DNA of 12,389 nucleotides from Jejuia sp. UBA6058 (GCA_002428965.1 DIYI01000008.1:1-12389); one strand, 5' to 3'; positions 1 through 7,384 are shown, counted from the first letter of the stretch. Numbers and translations: made by a program. Notes: generated from the letters alone by a model not told the origin.

Positions 1-245
1 CTATTTTTTCAGGTTCCTTGTTTGCGTCTCTAGACATTACCCTTAAACCTAAAGATCTTTTAATTTTTCCAGTATTGCTTTTCTTTTTGTTTATTGAATG
101 GATTGGTAGATCAAACGATCACGCACTTAAATCTTTCTTAACTGATAGAAGTATTCTTTTAAGGTGGTTTTTTTATTTTATTCTAATAGTACTATTGTTT
201 GTTATGACATCATCTCAGCAAGATTTTATTTATTTCCAGTTTTAG
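1..245 (+). CDS. MBOAT family O-acyltransferase, C-terminal fragment (5' end outside window)
   Basis: The reading frame is open from the window edge (first full codon at base 3) to TAG at 243-245, so this is the end of a larger gene and its true start is not visible. About 80 residues remain. They contain the motif GSLFASLDIT, two hydrophobic membrane segments (around LLIFPVLLFFLF and WFFYFILIVLLF), and the ending QQDFIYFQF. In the MBOAT family (AlgI/DltB-like), a similar GSL-x-IT segment precedes the last helices and the chain characteristically ends in FIYFQF. Family members sit in the inner membrane and pass acyl groups, usually acetyl, towards an exported polysaccharide. The catalytic histidine lies upstream of the window and cannot be checked. 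The SGNH-like gene starts one base after the stop, as expected for an MBOAT/SGNH acetylation pair. Family call is fairly secure; substrate is unknown. Confidence 0.85.
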   Translation, partial: IFSGSLFASLDITLKPKDLLIFPVLLFFLFIEWIGRSNDHALKSFLTDRSILLRWFFYFILIVLLFVMTSSQQDFIYFQF

Positions 246-246
246 T

Positions 247-1182
247 ATGAATAAGTTTTTACTCAAAGTTTTTATATTTTCTGTTGCCTTATTTGTTTTT
301 GATAAAGGTTTTTTATTGGTTAGAGATGAACTTCCTAAACATGACACTTTGGATAATAGATTGGAAAAAGTCTTTAACAGTGAAATTAATAAAGATATAA
401 TTTTATTTGGCTCATCAATAGGAGATACAGATTTATTGCCCCATATGTTCGAAGATAGTTTAGGTCTTGAAACATTTAATCTATCTTTTGGAGCAGCAGG
501 TGTTACTTTTCAGAAGTTTGTTTTGCAAAGCTTATTAAAAAACAATAAAGCTCCAAAACTAATTATAAAACTAGTGACTAACGATTCTGAATTTTATGGC
601 AATTCAGGGGTGAATGATATGAATTTTAGGCTAGATCGATTATATCCAATAATAAAATATAAAGGAGTTAGAGATGAGTTAATGATTCGTGAAAATGTAA
701 ACCCAATTCTATCAAAAAATATGGTACTTAGCCATTTTAAAAAGCAACATGTTATTGATCTAATAAAGCCTAATTATACATTTAGTAAGTATTTTGAAAA
801 TTACGGTACTCAGAAGTTTAATAATAGACACGATAGTTTAGGTAATTGGGAGTATATCAAAAATCCTATTTATGATTTGAGTAAAGAGAATCAAGAATTT
901 CTTAAAGATTTTGTAGAGTTCCAAAAATTGTGTCATGATAATAATATTAAGCTAATTTATGCAGTGACACCAACCTATAAAGAGTTAAACAAAGAGTGGA
1001 TAAAATTGGTTGAAGAGCACATAGAAAAGGGAACATTTTTATACATATATGATGTTAACGAGCCTGCATATAAAAACAGATTTAATTTTGCAGATCCACT
1101 ACATATGAACCCTAAAGGGGCATCTGTTTTTACAAACGAAATTATTAAACATTGTTTTAAGGTTTTAAATGAAAATAATTAA
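247..1182 (+). CDS. SGNH/GDSL-hydrolase-like protein, putative partner of the MBOAT acyltransferase
   Basis: 311 residues with an N-terminal hydrophobic segment (residues 4-19) that looks like a signal anchor or signal peptide, so the body is probably periplasmic. SGNH blocks can be traced. Block I is LFGSSIGD with Ser57 as probable nucleophile, in a GSS rather than GDS form. A glycine-rich block II (NLSFGAAG) lies near 78-85, a TND segment at 111-113 stands where GxND is expected, and DPLH with Asp283 and His286 supplies the D-x-x-H of block V. In family terms this resembles proteins that work with MBOAT transporters to O-acetylate exopolysaccharides (AlgJ/AlgX or DltD-like roles), though overall similarity to those named proteins cannot be judged by eye. 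The ATG lies one base after the upstream stop, so the pair is surely one operon. The acetylated polymer is not identified, and esterase activity is an alternative. Confidence 0.75.
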   Translation: MNKFLLKVFIFSVALFVFDKGFLLVRDELPKHDTLDNRLEKVFNSEINKDIILFGSSIGDTDLLPHMFEDSLGLETFNLSFGAAGVTFQKFVLQSLLKNNKAPKLIIKLVTNDSEFYGNSGVNDMNFRLDRLYPIIKYKGVRDELMIRENVNPILSKNMVLSHFKKQHVIDLIKPNYTFSKYFENYGTQKFNNRHDSLGNWEYIKNPIYDLSKENQEFLKDFVEFQKLCHDNNIKLIYAVTPTYKELNKEWIKLVEEHIEKGTFLYIYDVNEPAYKNRFNFADPLHMNPKGASVFTNEIIKHCFKVLNENN

Positions 1183-1185
1183 TAT

Positions 1186-3993
1186 CTATTGCTTGATGAA
1201 CAATTGCGGATAAGGAGTAGCGACACCATCTACAATAGTGGTTTTAATATTATTATTCACGTTTACCATTATTTTACTTAAGCTGTTTTCTTTCAATATA
1301 TTGCTGTTAATAAAAATGCCATTATTAACATTTCCACCCCCTAAAGCCCCGTTCACAGTAGAGTTTAAGACGTAGAACTTTTGCGTATTGTGAGTTCGGG
1401 TACTCATTAAATTACTCCCTGCATCCAAAAAATTAGAGCCTTCAGTATAGAGGTTTTGTAAATTCAATATATGGGATGCTGTGTTTCCTGAAAAATCACA
1501 GCTATAAATGGAGCAGGTACTACCTATAATTAATTCCCTATTGGTTGAATCACCCGTATTGTTTTTAATATTGCAGTTTACAAACATTGGATAATTATTT
1601 GTTCTGATATCAGCAACCATTGCGTTGCTTTCAAAGTTACAACCTATAAAAGCATTAAGGTTGCAGGCTCTTTCAGCATTAATCTTTGCTGCTAATCCGT
1701 TATTTATAAATTGGCAATTATAAAATACTGTTTTATCTACGTAACCTAAATTATTATCGATCCAGTCATCGTGTTGTGAAGTACCTGGCGAAGGTTTTGG
1801 CATGGCTTCATTATTAAAGCCAATACTGCAATCCACAAAATTCACATTTTCCAAAAAATTATTATCCATACCGAATATTTGATAAAAATGGATCCCGCTA
1901 TTTTGATTTCGAAATATTAAATGCTTCCATGTGTTGAATGCAATAAGTCTTATTGTTGTTGGGATGTAGACCCCAGTACTACCTCCTTGAAGAGTCATAT
2001 TAGATAAGTAAACAGCGGCTTGATCTTGTGTTGTATTCTTTAAGGTAATTAGTGGAAAATCATCAGTTAATCCGCAAATTACCGTTTTTCCAGTACCAGC
2101 GCCTAAAATTCCTTGTTTTTCGGGAGCACCTACACCGTAAGGGTCTGCGTTTATGGTTAATGTAGATCCTATGTAATATATGCCTTCAGGTAAAAAGGCA
2201 ATATTTTGCGTATCTATTAAATTCTGAATATAAGCGGAACTATCTGGCTTTCCTATTCTTTCAGCGGCCCAGTTTGAACCTAAAGGGTCAGGTAAAGTTT
2301 CAAAATTAGGTTTTGAAATAGGTGTATGCTGGGTTTTAATAATCTGACTTTGTAAATACTTCAGATCATTTTCATTCGTTATTTTAGAAGTTATTTCAAC
2401 ACCATTTATATAGGTTGAAGCATCATTGTAGTTGCCACCTTGACTTTGTGCTACTACGTGGTAACCATCTTCAACAATATACCCTTCTACATTTAACGAA
2501 GGTTTTACAGAAAATACATTAGTCCCTCTCCTTGCGATACTTTCTTTTAAACTTGCTGGAGAATTTATAACTTTATTTAACATAAATAAATTGTCCGATT
2601 GTATATCAAAAGGAGGTGTTGCTTGACCCGAAGGTCTATTGCTACTGCCACCAAAATCAGTAATTTGAATATCCCCGCTATTTGTTATATCCACTAAGGC
2701 CTCCTGTGTATTATTATTCCAGTTCCAAGCTTCAGCATCCAAACCAATAAAGGTTATATTTTGAACATTATCTATAGTAGCGCCTTGACCACCTGGAGTA
2801 AGAAAGTTCGTCCAGACATGTACATTGCCATAGCTTGGTGTTGCATCGTTGCCTTTAATATTTATGGCGGGATTATTACTACCTTGTACTTGATGTCTGT
2901 AAACCTCATTATTTCTTATATAGCCACTTGAAGAGCAATCAAAATTCATTGATGACAAATAGTTAATAAATTTATTGTTTTCTATTTTTCCTCCTATGGT
3001 TTTTACCTTTGTCCATTTTATATGTTTAAAAATATTATTTGCAATTGGAGCCCCAGCTGCCAAATTCATTTCTAAAGCCCAAATACTTTCTATATGTATT
3101 CCTGTGCTCCCTGCTGCTATATTAAGTATTGGTACTTCTGTAAACCTAGGGTGACCATAGATGTGCTGGTTACTTGATACTGTTATAGAACTACCATTAG
3201 TCCTACCATAATCTCCATATTCCAACCGAATCTTCCCGTAAGTATCTAGATAATGTTGCAGACTATCTTTAGCACTTAAAGGCACCAAGGTAGCTGCAAA
3301 ATATGGGATTTCATCCCTCATATTACTAACAATATCATTATCAAGAGTTGTAAAACTTGCGATATTGCTATCCGCACTTTCATTATTTGCTTCATCCATA
3401 GCTCGCACTGTTAAATTATAAAGTGTATTGGCAGTTAATCCTGCTAGCAAATAATTATTAGAGGTAATTAAAGGAGTGTTAATAAGTATGTCATTATCAT
3501 AAACAAGATACTTGTTAACACCCACATTATCTGTGCTCTCCTCCCATTTAAGAAATACACTTGTTGCGGAAATATTAGTAGCAACTAGGTTGGAAGGAGC
3601 ATTGGGTGCCTCGGTATCTGCATTTAAAGTAGTAAAAATAGCAATGTTACTATCCGCGCTTTCATTTCCAGTGTTATCCACAGCTCTTACAGTTAAATTG
3701 TAAAGTGTACTTGCAGTTAGGCCTTTTAGGACATAATTATTTTCGCTGATCGTGGGGGTAGTTATAAGATTCCCGTTATCATAAATAAGGTAAGCAATTG
3801 TACCTATATTGTCTGTATTTGGATCCCAAGTTAAATTCACAGTAGAAGAAGTAATATTACTTGTCGTTAAATTTTGAGGTGAATTAGGAGGTTCGGTATC
3901 CACATCCACTGTTGCTTTGTCCACAGCATAGTGGTAGTTTTGACCATTAATTGTGCCAGCAACGAATAATAAAATAAATATTAAATGTTTCAT
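1186..3993 (-). CDS. Secreted protein with two FN3 domains and tandem right-handed beta-helix segments (pectate-lyase-like fold)
   Basis: 935 residues. Residues 1-18 form a signal peptide (MKHLIFILLFVAG, cut near NGQ). Two fibronectin type III domains follow at about 34-123 and 127-217; they are close copies offset by 94 residues, each opening with DTE-P-P and ending in ESADSNIA-FTTL. From about 240 to the end the sequence has the short Asn/Gly-rich strands of a parallel beta-helix (NNxF, NCxF, NCNIKNNTG). A start-of-helix pattern appears twice: SLQHYLDT near 244 and YIQNLIDT with LPEGIYYIGSTL near 588-611. The second resembles the N-cap of Pfam 'pectate lyase superfamily' proteins and tailspikes. 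No T9SS sorting domain or lipobox is visible. It is the last gene of a three-gene operon, with its ATG overlapping the preceding stop (TAATG). Role is probably polysaccharide binding or cleavage; no catalytic residues could be assigned. Confidence 0.8.
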   Translation of the reverse strand: MKHLIFILLFVAGTINGQNYHYAVDKATVDVDTEPPNSPQNLTTSNITSSTVNLTWDPNTDNIGTIAYLIYDNGNLITTPTISENNYVLKGLTASTLYNLTVRAVDNTGNESADSNIAIFTTLNADTEAPNAPSNLVATNISATSVFLKWEESTDNVGVNKYLVYDNDILINTPLITSNNYLLAGLTANTLYNLTVRAMDEANNESADSNIASFTTLDNDIVSNMRDEIPYFAATLVPLSAKDSLQHYLDTYGKIRLEYGDYGRTNGSSITVSSNQHIYGHPRFTEVPILNIAAGSTGIHIESIWALEMNLAAGAPIANNIFKHIKWTKVKTIGGKIENNKFINYLSSMNFDCSSSGYIRNNEVYRHQVQGSNNPAINIKGNDATPSYGNVHVWTNFLTPGGQGATIDNVQNITFIGLDAEAWNWNNNTQEALVDITNSGDIQITDFGGSSNRPSGQATPPFDIQSDNLFMLNKVINSPASLKESIARRGTNVFSVKPSLNVEGYIVEDGYHVVAQSQGGNYNDASTYINGVEITSKITNENDLKYLQSQIIKTQHTPISKPNFETLPDPLGSNWAAERIGKPDSSAYIQNLIDTQNIAFLPEGIYYIGSTLTINADPYGVGAPEKQGILGAGTGKTVICGLTDDFPLITLKNTTQDQAAVYLSNMTLQGGSTGVYIPTTIRLIAFNTWKHLIFRNQNSGIHFYQIFGMDNNFLENVNFVDCSIGFNNEAMPKPSPGTSQHDDWIDNNLGYVDKTVFYNCQFINNGLAAKINAERACNLNAFIGCNFESNAMVADIRTNNYPMFVNCNIKNNTGDSTNRELIIGSTCSIYSCDFSGNTASHILNLQNLYTEGSNFLDAGSNLMSTRTHNTQKFYVLNSTVNGALGGGNVNNGIFINSNILKENSLSKIMVNVNNNIKTTIVDGVATPYPQLFIKQ
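3337..3900 (-). repeat. Tandem 282-bp repeat encoding the two FN3 domains
   Basis: Two adjacent 282-bp units (3619-3900 and 3337-3618, 94 codons each) encode the FN3 domains of the beta-helix protein. Similarity is visible at the nucleotide level. For example, the plus-strand stretch beginning TTAAATTATAAAGTGTA at 3411 matches TTAAATTGTAAAGTGTA at 3693, exactly 282 bp apart, and the flanking TATCCGC..TTTCATT segment is shared too. This indicates an internal duplication, followed by divergence in the domain cores. Confidence 0.8.
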
Positions 3994-3995
3994 TA
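3991..3995 (-). promoter_or_regulatory. Stop/start overlap TAATG coupling the tail-fibre-like and beta-helix genes
   Basis: On the minus strand the TAA of the upstream gene (3993-3995) shares its last base with the ATG of the downstream gene (3991-3993). No Shine-Dalgarno sequence is visible. Overlaps of this form normally mean that the downstream gene is translated by reinitiation or coupled ribosomes, which would fix the ratio of the two secreted proteins. Confidence 0.7.
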
Positions 3996-4730
3996 TTGTC
4001 CAGATATTATATACTCATTAGTTCCAGATTTCCTTAACAAACCAAATCTTACGTTACCAGATTTACTAATAAACTGGGCCGTTCCAGAATTGATGTAATT
4101 AAGAGAGACTCCAGCAGTCGCAGCAATGGTTAATATGGTACCATTATGAGCTTCTAAATTGATTGTGTCTCCAATTTCCATTGCATTAAAGTTCAAAGGA
4201 ATAGAAACTGTTGCAGTACTTGTGCACGCTATTGTATTGTAAATATCTGCCACGTTCAACATTCTATTATTAGTAACAGTAATAACTTCAGCCCTAAAAG
4301 GAGACACATCGGGAGTATTAAGAACATATTCAGCTGTTTTGGCATGAAGTGAATATGGCACACTTAAAAGTTGACTAATTCCAATTAAATTGAAATTGTT
4401 ATCTCCGTTAATGGCAAATTGTGTTTCTACAAAATAAGAGCTATCGAACCAAGAGATGGAACTAAAATTACCATTAATAATGGTACCTGTGCCAATTTCA
4501 ATACTAACCAAACCATTAATATTAGTAGTAGCTGAATGATTTTCTTCATAAATCGTTATTCCTGTTGGTGTTCCTTGTTTTATTAAAATTTTTAAATTTA
4601 TGTTGGTGTTGGAAACTAAAGTATTTTCATTCGTTCTAATTATAGCTTGATAACTCATTTTTTCAGGCGTTTGTGATAGTAATGGCAATGTGCCTAATAT
4701 GATAAGTGAAAGGGAAATTAGGTGTTTCAT
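3993..4730 (-). CDS. Secreted protein with Bacteroidota 'SYQAIIR' N-terminal domain and phage tail-fibre-like C-terminal domain
   Basis: 245 residues with a signal peptide (residues 1-20, MKHLISLSLIILGTLPLLSQ). Residues 24-135 match a domain I recognise from many Bacteroidota surface proteins: KMSYQAIIR, then an NGLVSIEIGTG segment, then QLLSVPYSLHAKTAE. In other proteins this module sits in front of collagen-like or tail-fibre parts. Residues about 147-244 form a small beta domain with GDTINLEAHNGTILTIAATAGVSL and ending GTNEYIISG, closely resembling the C-terminal beta-sandwich of phage tail-fibre and receptor-binding proteins (typically V-IEV-QxGxGxVTIxAAxGVTL ... GTNxWxLSG). There is no sorting domain or lipobox. 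It starts 4 bp after the T9SS-sorted gene and overlaps the beta-helix gene. Probable role is adhesin or assembly piece of an extracellular fibre; function is inferred only from domains and context. Confidence 0.75.
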   Translation of the reverse strand: MKHLISLSLIILGTLPLLSQTPEKMSYQAIIRTNENTLVSNTNINLKILIKQGTPTGITIYEENHSATTNINGLVSIEIGTGTIINGNFSSISWFDSSYFVETQFAINGDNNFNLIGISQLLSVPYSLHAKTAEYVLNTPDVSPFRAEVITVTNNRMLNVADIYNTIACTSTATVSIPLNFNAMEIGDTINLEAHNGTILTIAATAGVSLNYINSGTAQFISKSGNVRFGLLRKSGTNEYIISGQ

Positions 4731-4734
4731 GGTT

Positions 4735-5250
4735 TTATTCTTTTATGATTTTGAACGTTTTCCATAGCTTTTCTTCAACATAAACTTGAAGTATATAAAT
4801 GGAGGCGCTGAGCGATGTTAAATCTATGTGTGTTTCTTTTTCTAATAAACTGCTGTTAGCTAAGAGTCGTCCTTGATAATTATATAATTGGTATGAGTTC
4901 AATTCATTGTCAAAATCTAATCCTAATACAGATAAAGTAATGAAGTTTGCAGTAGGGTTTGGGTAAATGACTATATCGATACTCAAATTGTTAGTTTCAA
5001 TTGGATTATCACTATCTTCATTATCAACGGTGTAGGGCAACATTTGTTGGACACCCTCTTGGGCATTAAGGTTGCTGCTTTCGATATAGGAAAAAAAAAC
5101 CTGACCTATACTGTAAGTGCTTAGATTAGTACTTTCAGAAATATTATTTCCCGATGCATTAAGAGTATGTAAAAAGTCTGACTGACCAAGGCTTTCTTGT
5201 TGATACATCCAAAAAATGAGCAGTATGAAGTAGAGGTAGGTGTTCTTCAT
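4735..5250 (-). CDS. Small T9SS type A sorting-domain protein ('GVQQ' family)
   Basis: 171 residues from the ATG at 5248-5250. I prefer this start to the in-frame ATG at 5284-5286 because it puts the signal peptide (MKNTYLYFILLIFWMYQQESLGQ, cut about residue 23) directly at the N-terminus. Residues 24-70 carry STYSIGQVFFS and AQEGVQQMLPY, a short repeat-like module common in flavobacterial secreted proteins (compare YSVGQV...VAQGVQQPYEI). Residues 94-171 are a T9SS type A C-terminal sorting domain: IYPNPTANFITLSV, then YNYQGRLL, then SASIYILQVYVEEKLWKTFKIIKE. In this family the domain directs passage through the outer membrane and attachment to A-LPS or release. It is the first gene of the operon with the tail-fibre-like and beta-helix genes. 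It is too small for an enzyme, so a surface anchor or structural partner is likely. Confidence 0.8.
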   Translation of the reverse strand: MKNTYLYFILLIFWMYQQESLGQSDFLHTLNASGNNISESTNLSTYSIGQVFFSYIESSNLNAQEGVQQMLPYTVDNEDSDNPIETNNLSIDIVIYPNPTANFITLSVLGLDFDNELNSYQLYNYQGRLLANSSLLEKETHIDLTSLSASIYILQVYVEEKLWKTFKIIKE

Positions 5251-6002
5251 AAACAATTTTATAAGTAGGTTATTTTTCCGATACAAGACTAATTAAAAAT
5301 TAAAAAAAACAGATCAAATAACTTATATATTCGACAAAATGCAGATTGCAATTCGATAAACGGTTAATAAAGTGCGATTACTTGATTTGGCGCTACTTCA
5401 AACAGTTAATACATCTATGAAGTAATGGTCTTCTAATTAACAGTCGGCCGATTTTTTCCAACTTTTGGGAATAAATATACGTTTAATAAGTGTTTCAATT
5501 TCTCAATTAAAGTGTATTGTTAATAAAATTAATACATTGTTAATAAATTCAAGTTACTTTTTGATAATCAGTATACTAAGATCAAATTGTAAATGCGATT
5601 TCATTCTAAGTTGAGCCAATAATTCTACTTAAATTACGTTGTGTAGTTTATTTTGGTCAAAAAAACCAATTTTTTCGAATATAATAAAATTCATAAAAAA
5701 AAGTTATTATTGAAAGTATTTTGATAGGGGTGAAACCATCTGAGTAGATTATTAGCTTTTAATAATTCGTTTATACTAAAACTATTAGATATAACACTTA
5801 AAAGTACTTACGACCCCCAATGATTAATATTTTTTAACCAATTTATTATGGGATTTCAACTAATGATTATAAAAAAGTAATAAATAATTTATAAAATATT
5901 GCATAAATAGAAAAGTAATCTTTCAGCATCAACTTAAATGGGACAAGCTAAACTTTCTGAATAAAGATATAAAGTCAGACCTACAATAATTTTATAATCG
6001 AA
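5251..6002. other. Long gene-free region upstream of the secreted-protein operon
   Basis: About 750 bp with no convincing coding frame on either strand. Stops are dense, and I saw no relic of the neighbouring genes. It lies between the end of the glycosyltransferase gene and the start of the T9SS operon, both on the minus strand, so it should hold that operon's promoter. No good match to the Bacteroidota TAnnTTTG -7 box with a TTG 17-23 bp upstream was found near 5250-5450. The region does contain GTTAATAAA repeats and a small hairpin with a T-run, both listed elsewhere. An unrecognised small RNA or leader cannot be excluded. Confidence 0.5.
5363..5547 (+). repeat. Three copies of GTTAATAAA, two in a 12-bp direct repeat with 20-bp period
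   Basis: GTTAATAAA occurs at 5363-5371, 5519-5527 and 5539-5547. The last two are part of the exact 12-mer ATTGTTAATAAA (5516-5527 and 5536-5547), spaced 20 bp apart, roughly two helical turns. They lie 110-300 bp upstream of the T9SS operon start. Such phasing is compatible with tandem binding sites for a regulator, but the region is very AT-rich and chance is a serious alternative. Confidence 0.35.
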
Positions 6003-7001
6003 TTATAATGTTTTATTTAATACTTGATCGGGCATTTGATTAAATCTTTTCTGCCTCTCTTTCATTACTATTTTAAAATTTTGTCTCAAAAACAAGTCCT
6101 TTATACCATTTTTAAGACACTTCCAGGACCACTTCAAAGAAGACAATGAATTATATTTTATAAATTCTTTAAAGGCTTTTATTGAAACCTTAAAATCTCT
6201 AAAGGGTTTGTGTAATGTATAATAATATTTTAGGGCTTCAATGATCTGTTCGTTTATTTTGTCATCTAAAGAATAATAAAAATCCCATTTTGCTCTAAAA
6301 ACGTCAAGTTTGCTTACATAGGTTATGTCCTTTGAAAAGTTTTTATTATGCACTCTTTTTTTATATAAATATTTAGGTAAGTAATGGACTTTCGCTAATA
6401 AGCTCATTTGGCAGAACATATCAGTATCTTCTTGAGATTCTAAGACATACCCATTTGTTTTTTCAAAAATATTTCTTCTGTAAACTCCAAAAGGCCCCAT
6501 ACCTGTACTTGAAAAAAATGACACAAAAGGTGTTTCGTATTTATTTAGAGGAAGGTCTTTAGGTAATCCTAAAAAGGATGGGACGTACCTACTCCGATGT
6601 CCTTTGCCCAAGAAGCTGCTATTCGCGTCTATTTCTTCAAACTGACAAGCTGCTAAACCAACTTCAGGATGCTTTTCTAAATAGGATAGAAGGCACTCCA
6701 AATATTTTGGTTTCAAAAGATCATCTCCATCCAAGAAATGAATATAATCAATGTCATCAGGCAATTTGGAATAGCCTAGATTTCTGCCACCTGAGGGACC
6801 TCCATTAATCGTCTTTCTGAAAGCCTTAAAATTTTTATTTTTTCCAATATAATTTTGCACTACATCAAAAGTGTTATCCGTACTACCATTATCTAATATT
6901 ACACATGTCCAATTTTTAAAGGTTTGATTTTCAACAGAATTAATCGTTTCAATTACGTGGTCTCTATTGTTATAAGTAGTAATTACAACTCCTGCCTTCA
7001 T
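6003..7001 (-). CDS. Family 2 glycosyltransferase
   Basis: 332 residues. The N-terminal two thirds is a GT-A fold of family GT2. VVITTYNNRDHV opens the nucleotide-binding part (residues 5-16), followed by LDNGSTDNT (36-44), the glycine-rich NGGPSGGRNLG (66-76), the metal-binding DXD motif as LDGDD (90-94), and SQEDTDMF (189-196), where the ED pair stands at the position of the usual catalytic base. The family transfers a sugar from a nucleotide donor with inversion. The C-terminal ~100 residues are basic and aromatic without a clear membrane helix, so the protein is cytoplasmic or peripherally bound to the inner membrane. It lies downstream of gmd-fcl on the same strand but after a 383-bp gap, so it may have its own promoter. 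GDP-fucose as donor is only a guess, since bacterial fucosyltransferases usually belong to other families. Length is normal; no damage is seen. Confidence 0.9.
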   Translation of the reverse strand: MKAGVVITTYNNRDHVIETINSVENQTFKNWTCVILDNGSTDNTFDVVQNYIGKNKNFKAFRKTINGGPSGGRNLGYSKLPDDIDYIHFLDGDDLLKPKYLECLLSYLEKHPEVGLAACQFEEIDANSSFLGKGHRSRYVPSFLGLPKDLPLNKYETPFVSFFSSTGMGPFGVYRRNIFEKTNGYVLESQEDTDMFCQMSLLAKVHYLPKYLYKKRVHNKNFSKDITYVSKLDVFRAKWDFYYSLDDKINEQIIEALKYYYTLHKPFRDFKVSIKAFKEFIKYNSLSSLKWSWKCLKNGIKDLFLRQNFKIVMKERQKRFNQMPDQVLNKTL

Positions 7002-7384
7002 AGTTTTAAGTTTTACATTTTAATTTATCCAAAATTTATATTATTAAAACTATTTTTTTACAAAAACAAAATATAATGTTTAACAAAACAAATTATAGTT
7101 TCTTGTAATGTGCTTACTGTAGATTTTTTAGTTTCACTAAACCTTTTCTTTATCAAAATCAAAGCAGTTGAAAGATATAAGCATCAATTCAGAATTTTCG
7201 TCCTGTCAAATTAAAATAATAGCTAATAATACTAAACAAATTTAAAAATAGTTGATCACAAATTGGAATTTAATAGCTATGTTGCAAATTGAGTAGATAA
7301 AATCGATCATAAGGTATTGAATTTTATAATTATAGTTTTAATAATTAAATATTGAATTGAAAAAATAAATGTTTTACATTGACC
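7002..7384. other. Gene-free spacer between fcl and the glycosyltransferase gene
   Basis: 383 bp of very AT-rich DNA with no plausible coding frame. Close to fcl it contains a small hairpin with a T-run (listed separately). A weak promoter-like match for the glycosyltransferase gene lies on the minus strand: TTAATTTG at 7207-7214 (one mismatch to TAnnTTTG), with TTG 22 bp upstream at 7237-7239. It is about 200 bp from the start codon, so I do not call it firmly. Confidence 0.4.
7360..7380 (-). terminator. Possible weak intrinsic terminator after fcl
   Basis: Read on the minus strand, AATGT-AAA-ACATT forms a 5-bp hairpin (7368-7380), followed after two bases by six T (7360-7365), starting five bases after the fcl stop. 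The stem is short and AU-rich, so the structure is weak. Its position directly after the gmd-fcl pair and before a long spacer is what makes it plausible. Confidence 0.35.

Noticed and set aside
3512..3703. 63-codon open frame on the plus strand inside the FN3 region
   Set aside because: Lies antisense within a well-supported gene, has no recognisable domain and arises from the repeat composition.
5251..5286. Upstream in-frame ATG that would add 12 residues to the small T9SS protein
   Set aside because: It would place a basic 12-residue extension before an already complete signal peptide. The start at 5250 is more natural, though the longer form cannot be excluded.
5445..5472. TCGGCCGA palindrome followed by TTTTTT and a TTCC/GGAA near-hairpin
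   Set aside because: The palindrome leaves no loop for a stable hairpin, and the second stem is interrupted. There is no plus-strand gene before it to terminate.
5726..5745. AGGGGTGAAACC..CTGAG string reminiscent of part of a TPP riboswitch
   Set aside because: Other conserved elements of that riboswitch are missing and the downstream genes have no thiamine link.
5992..6008. TTATAAT-CGA-ATTATAA inverted repeat at the end of the GT2 gene
   Set aside because: Stem is entirely A/T and no T-run follows on the minus strand, so a terminator is not supported.
6578..6808. 76-codon open frame on the plus strand
   Set aside because: Antisense to the GT2 gene across its conserved DXD region; no domain or coding signs of its own.
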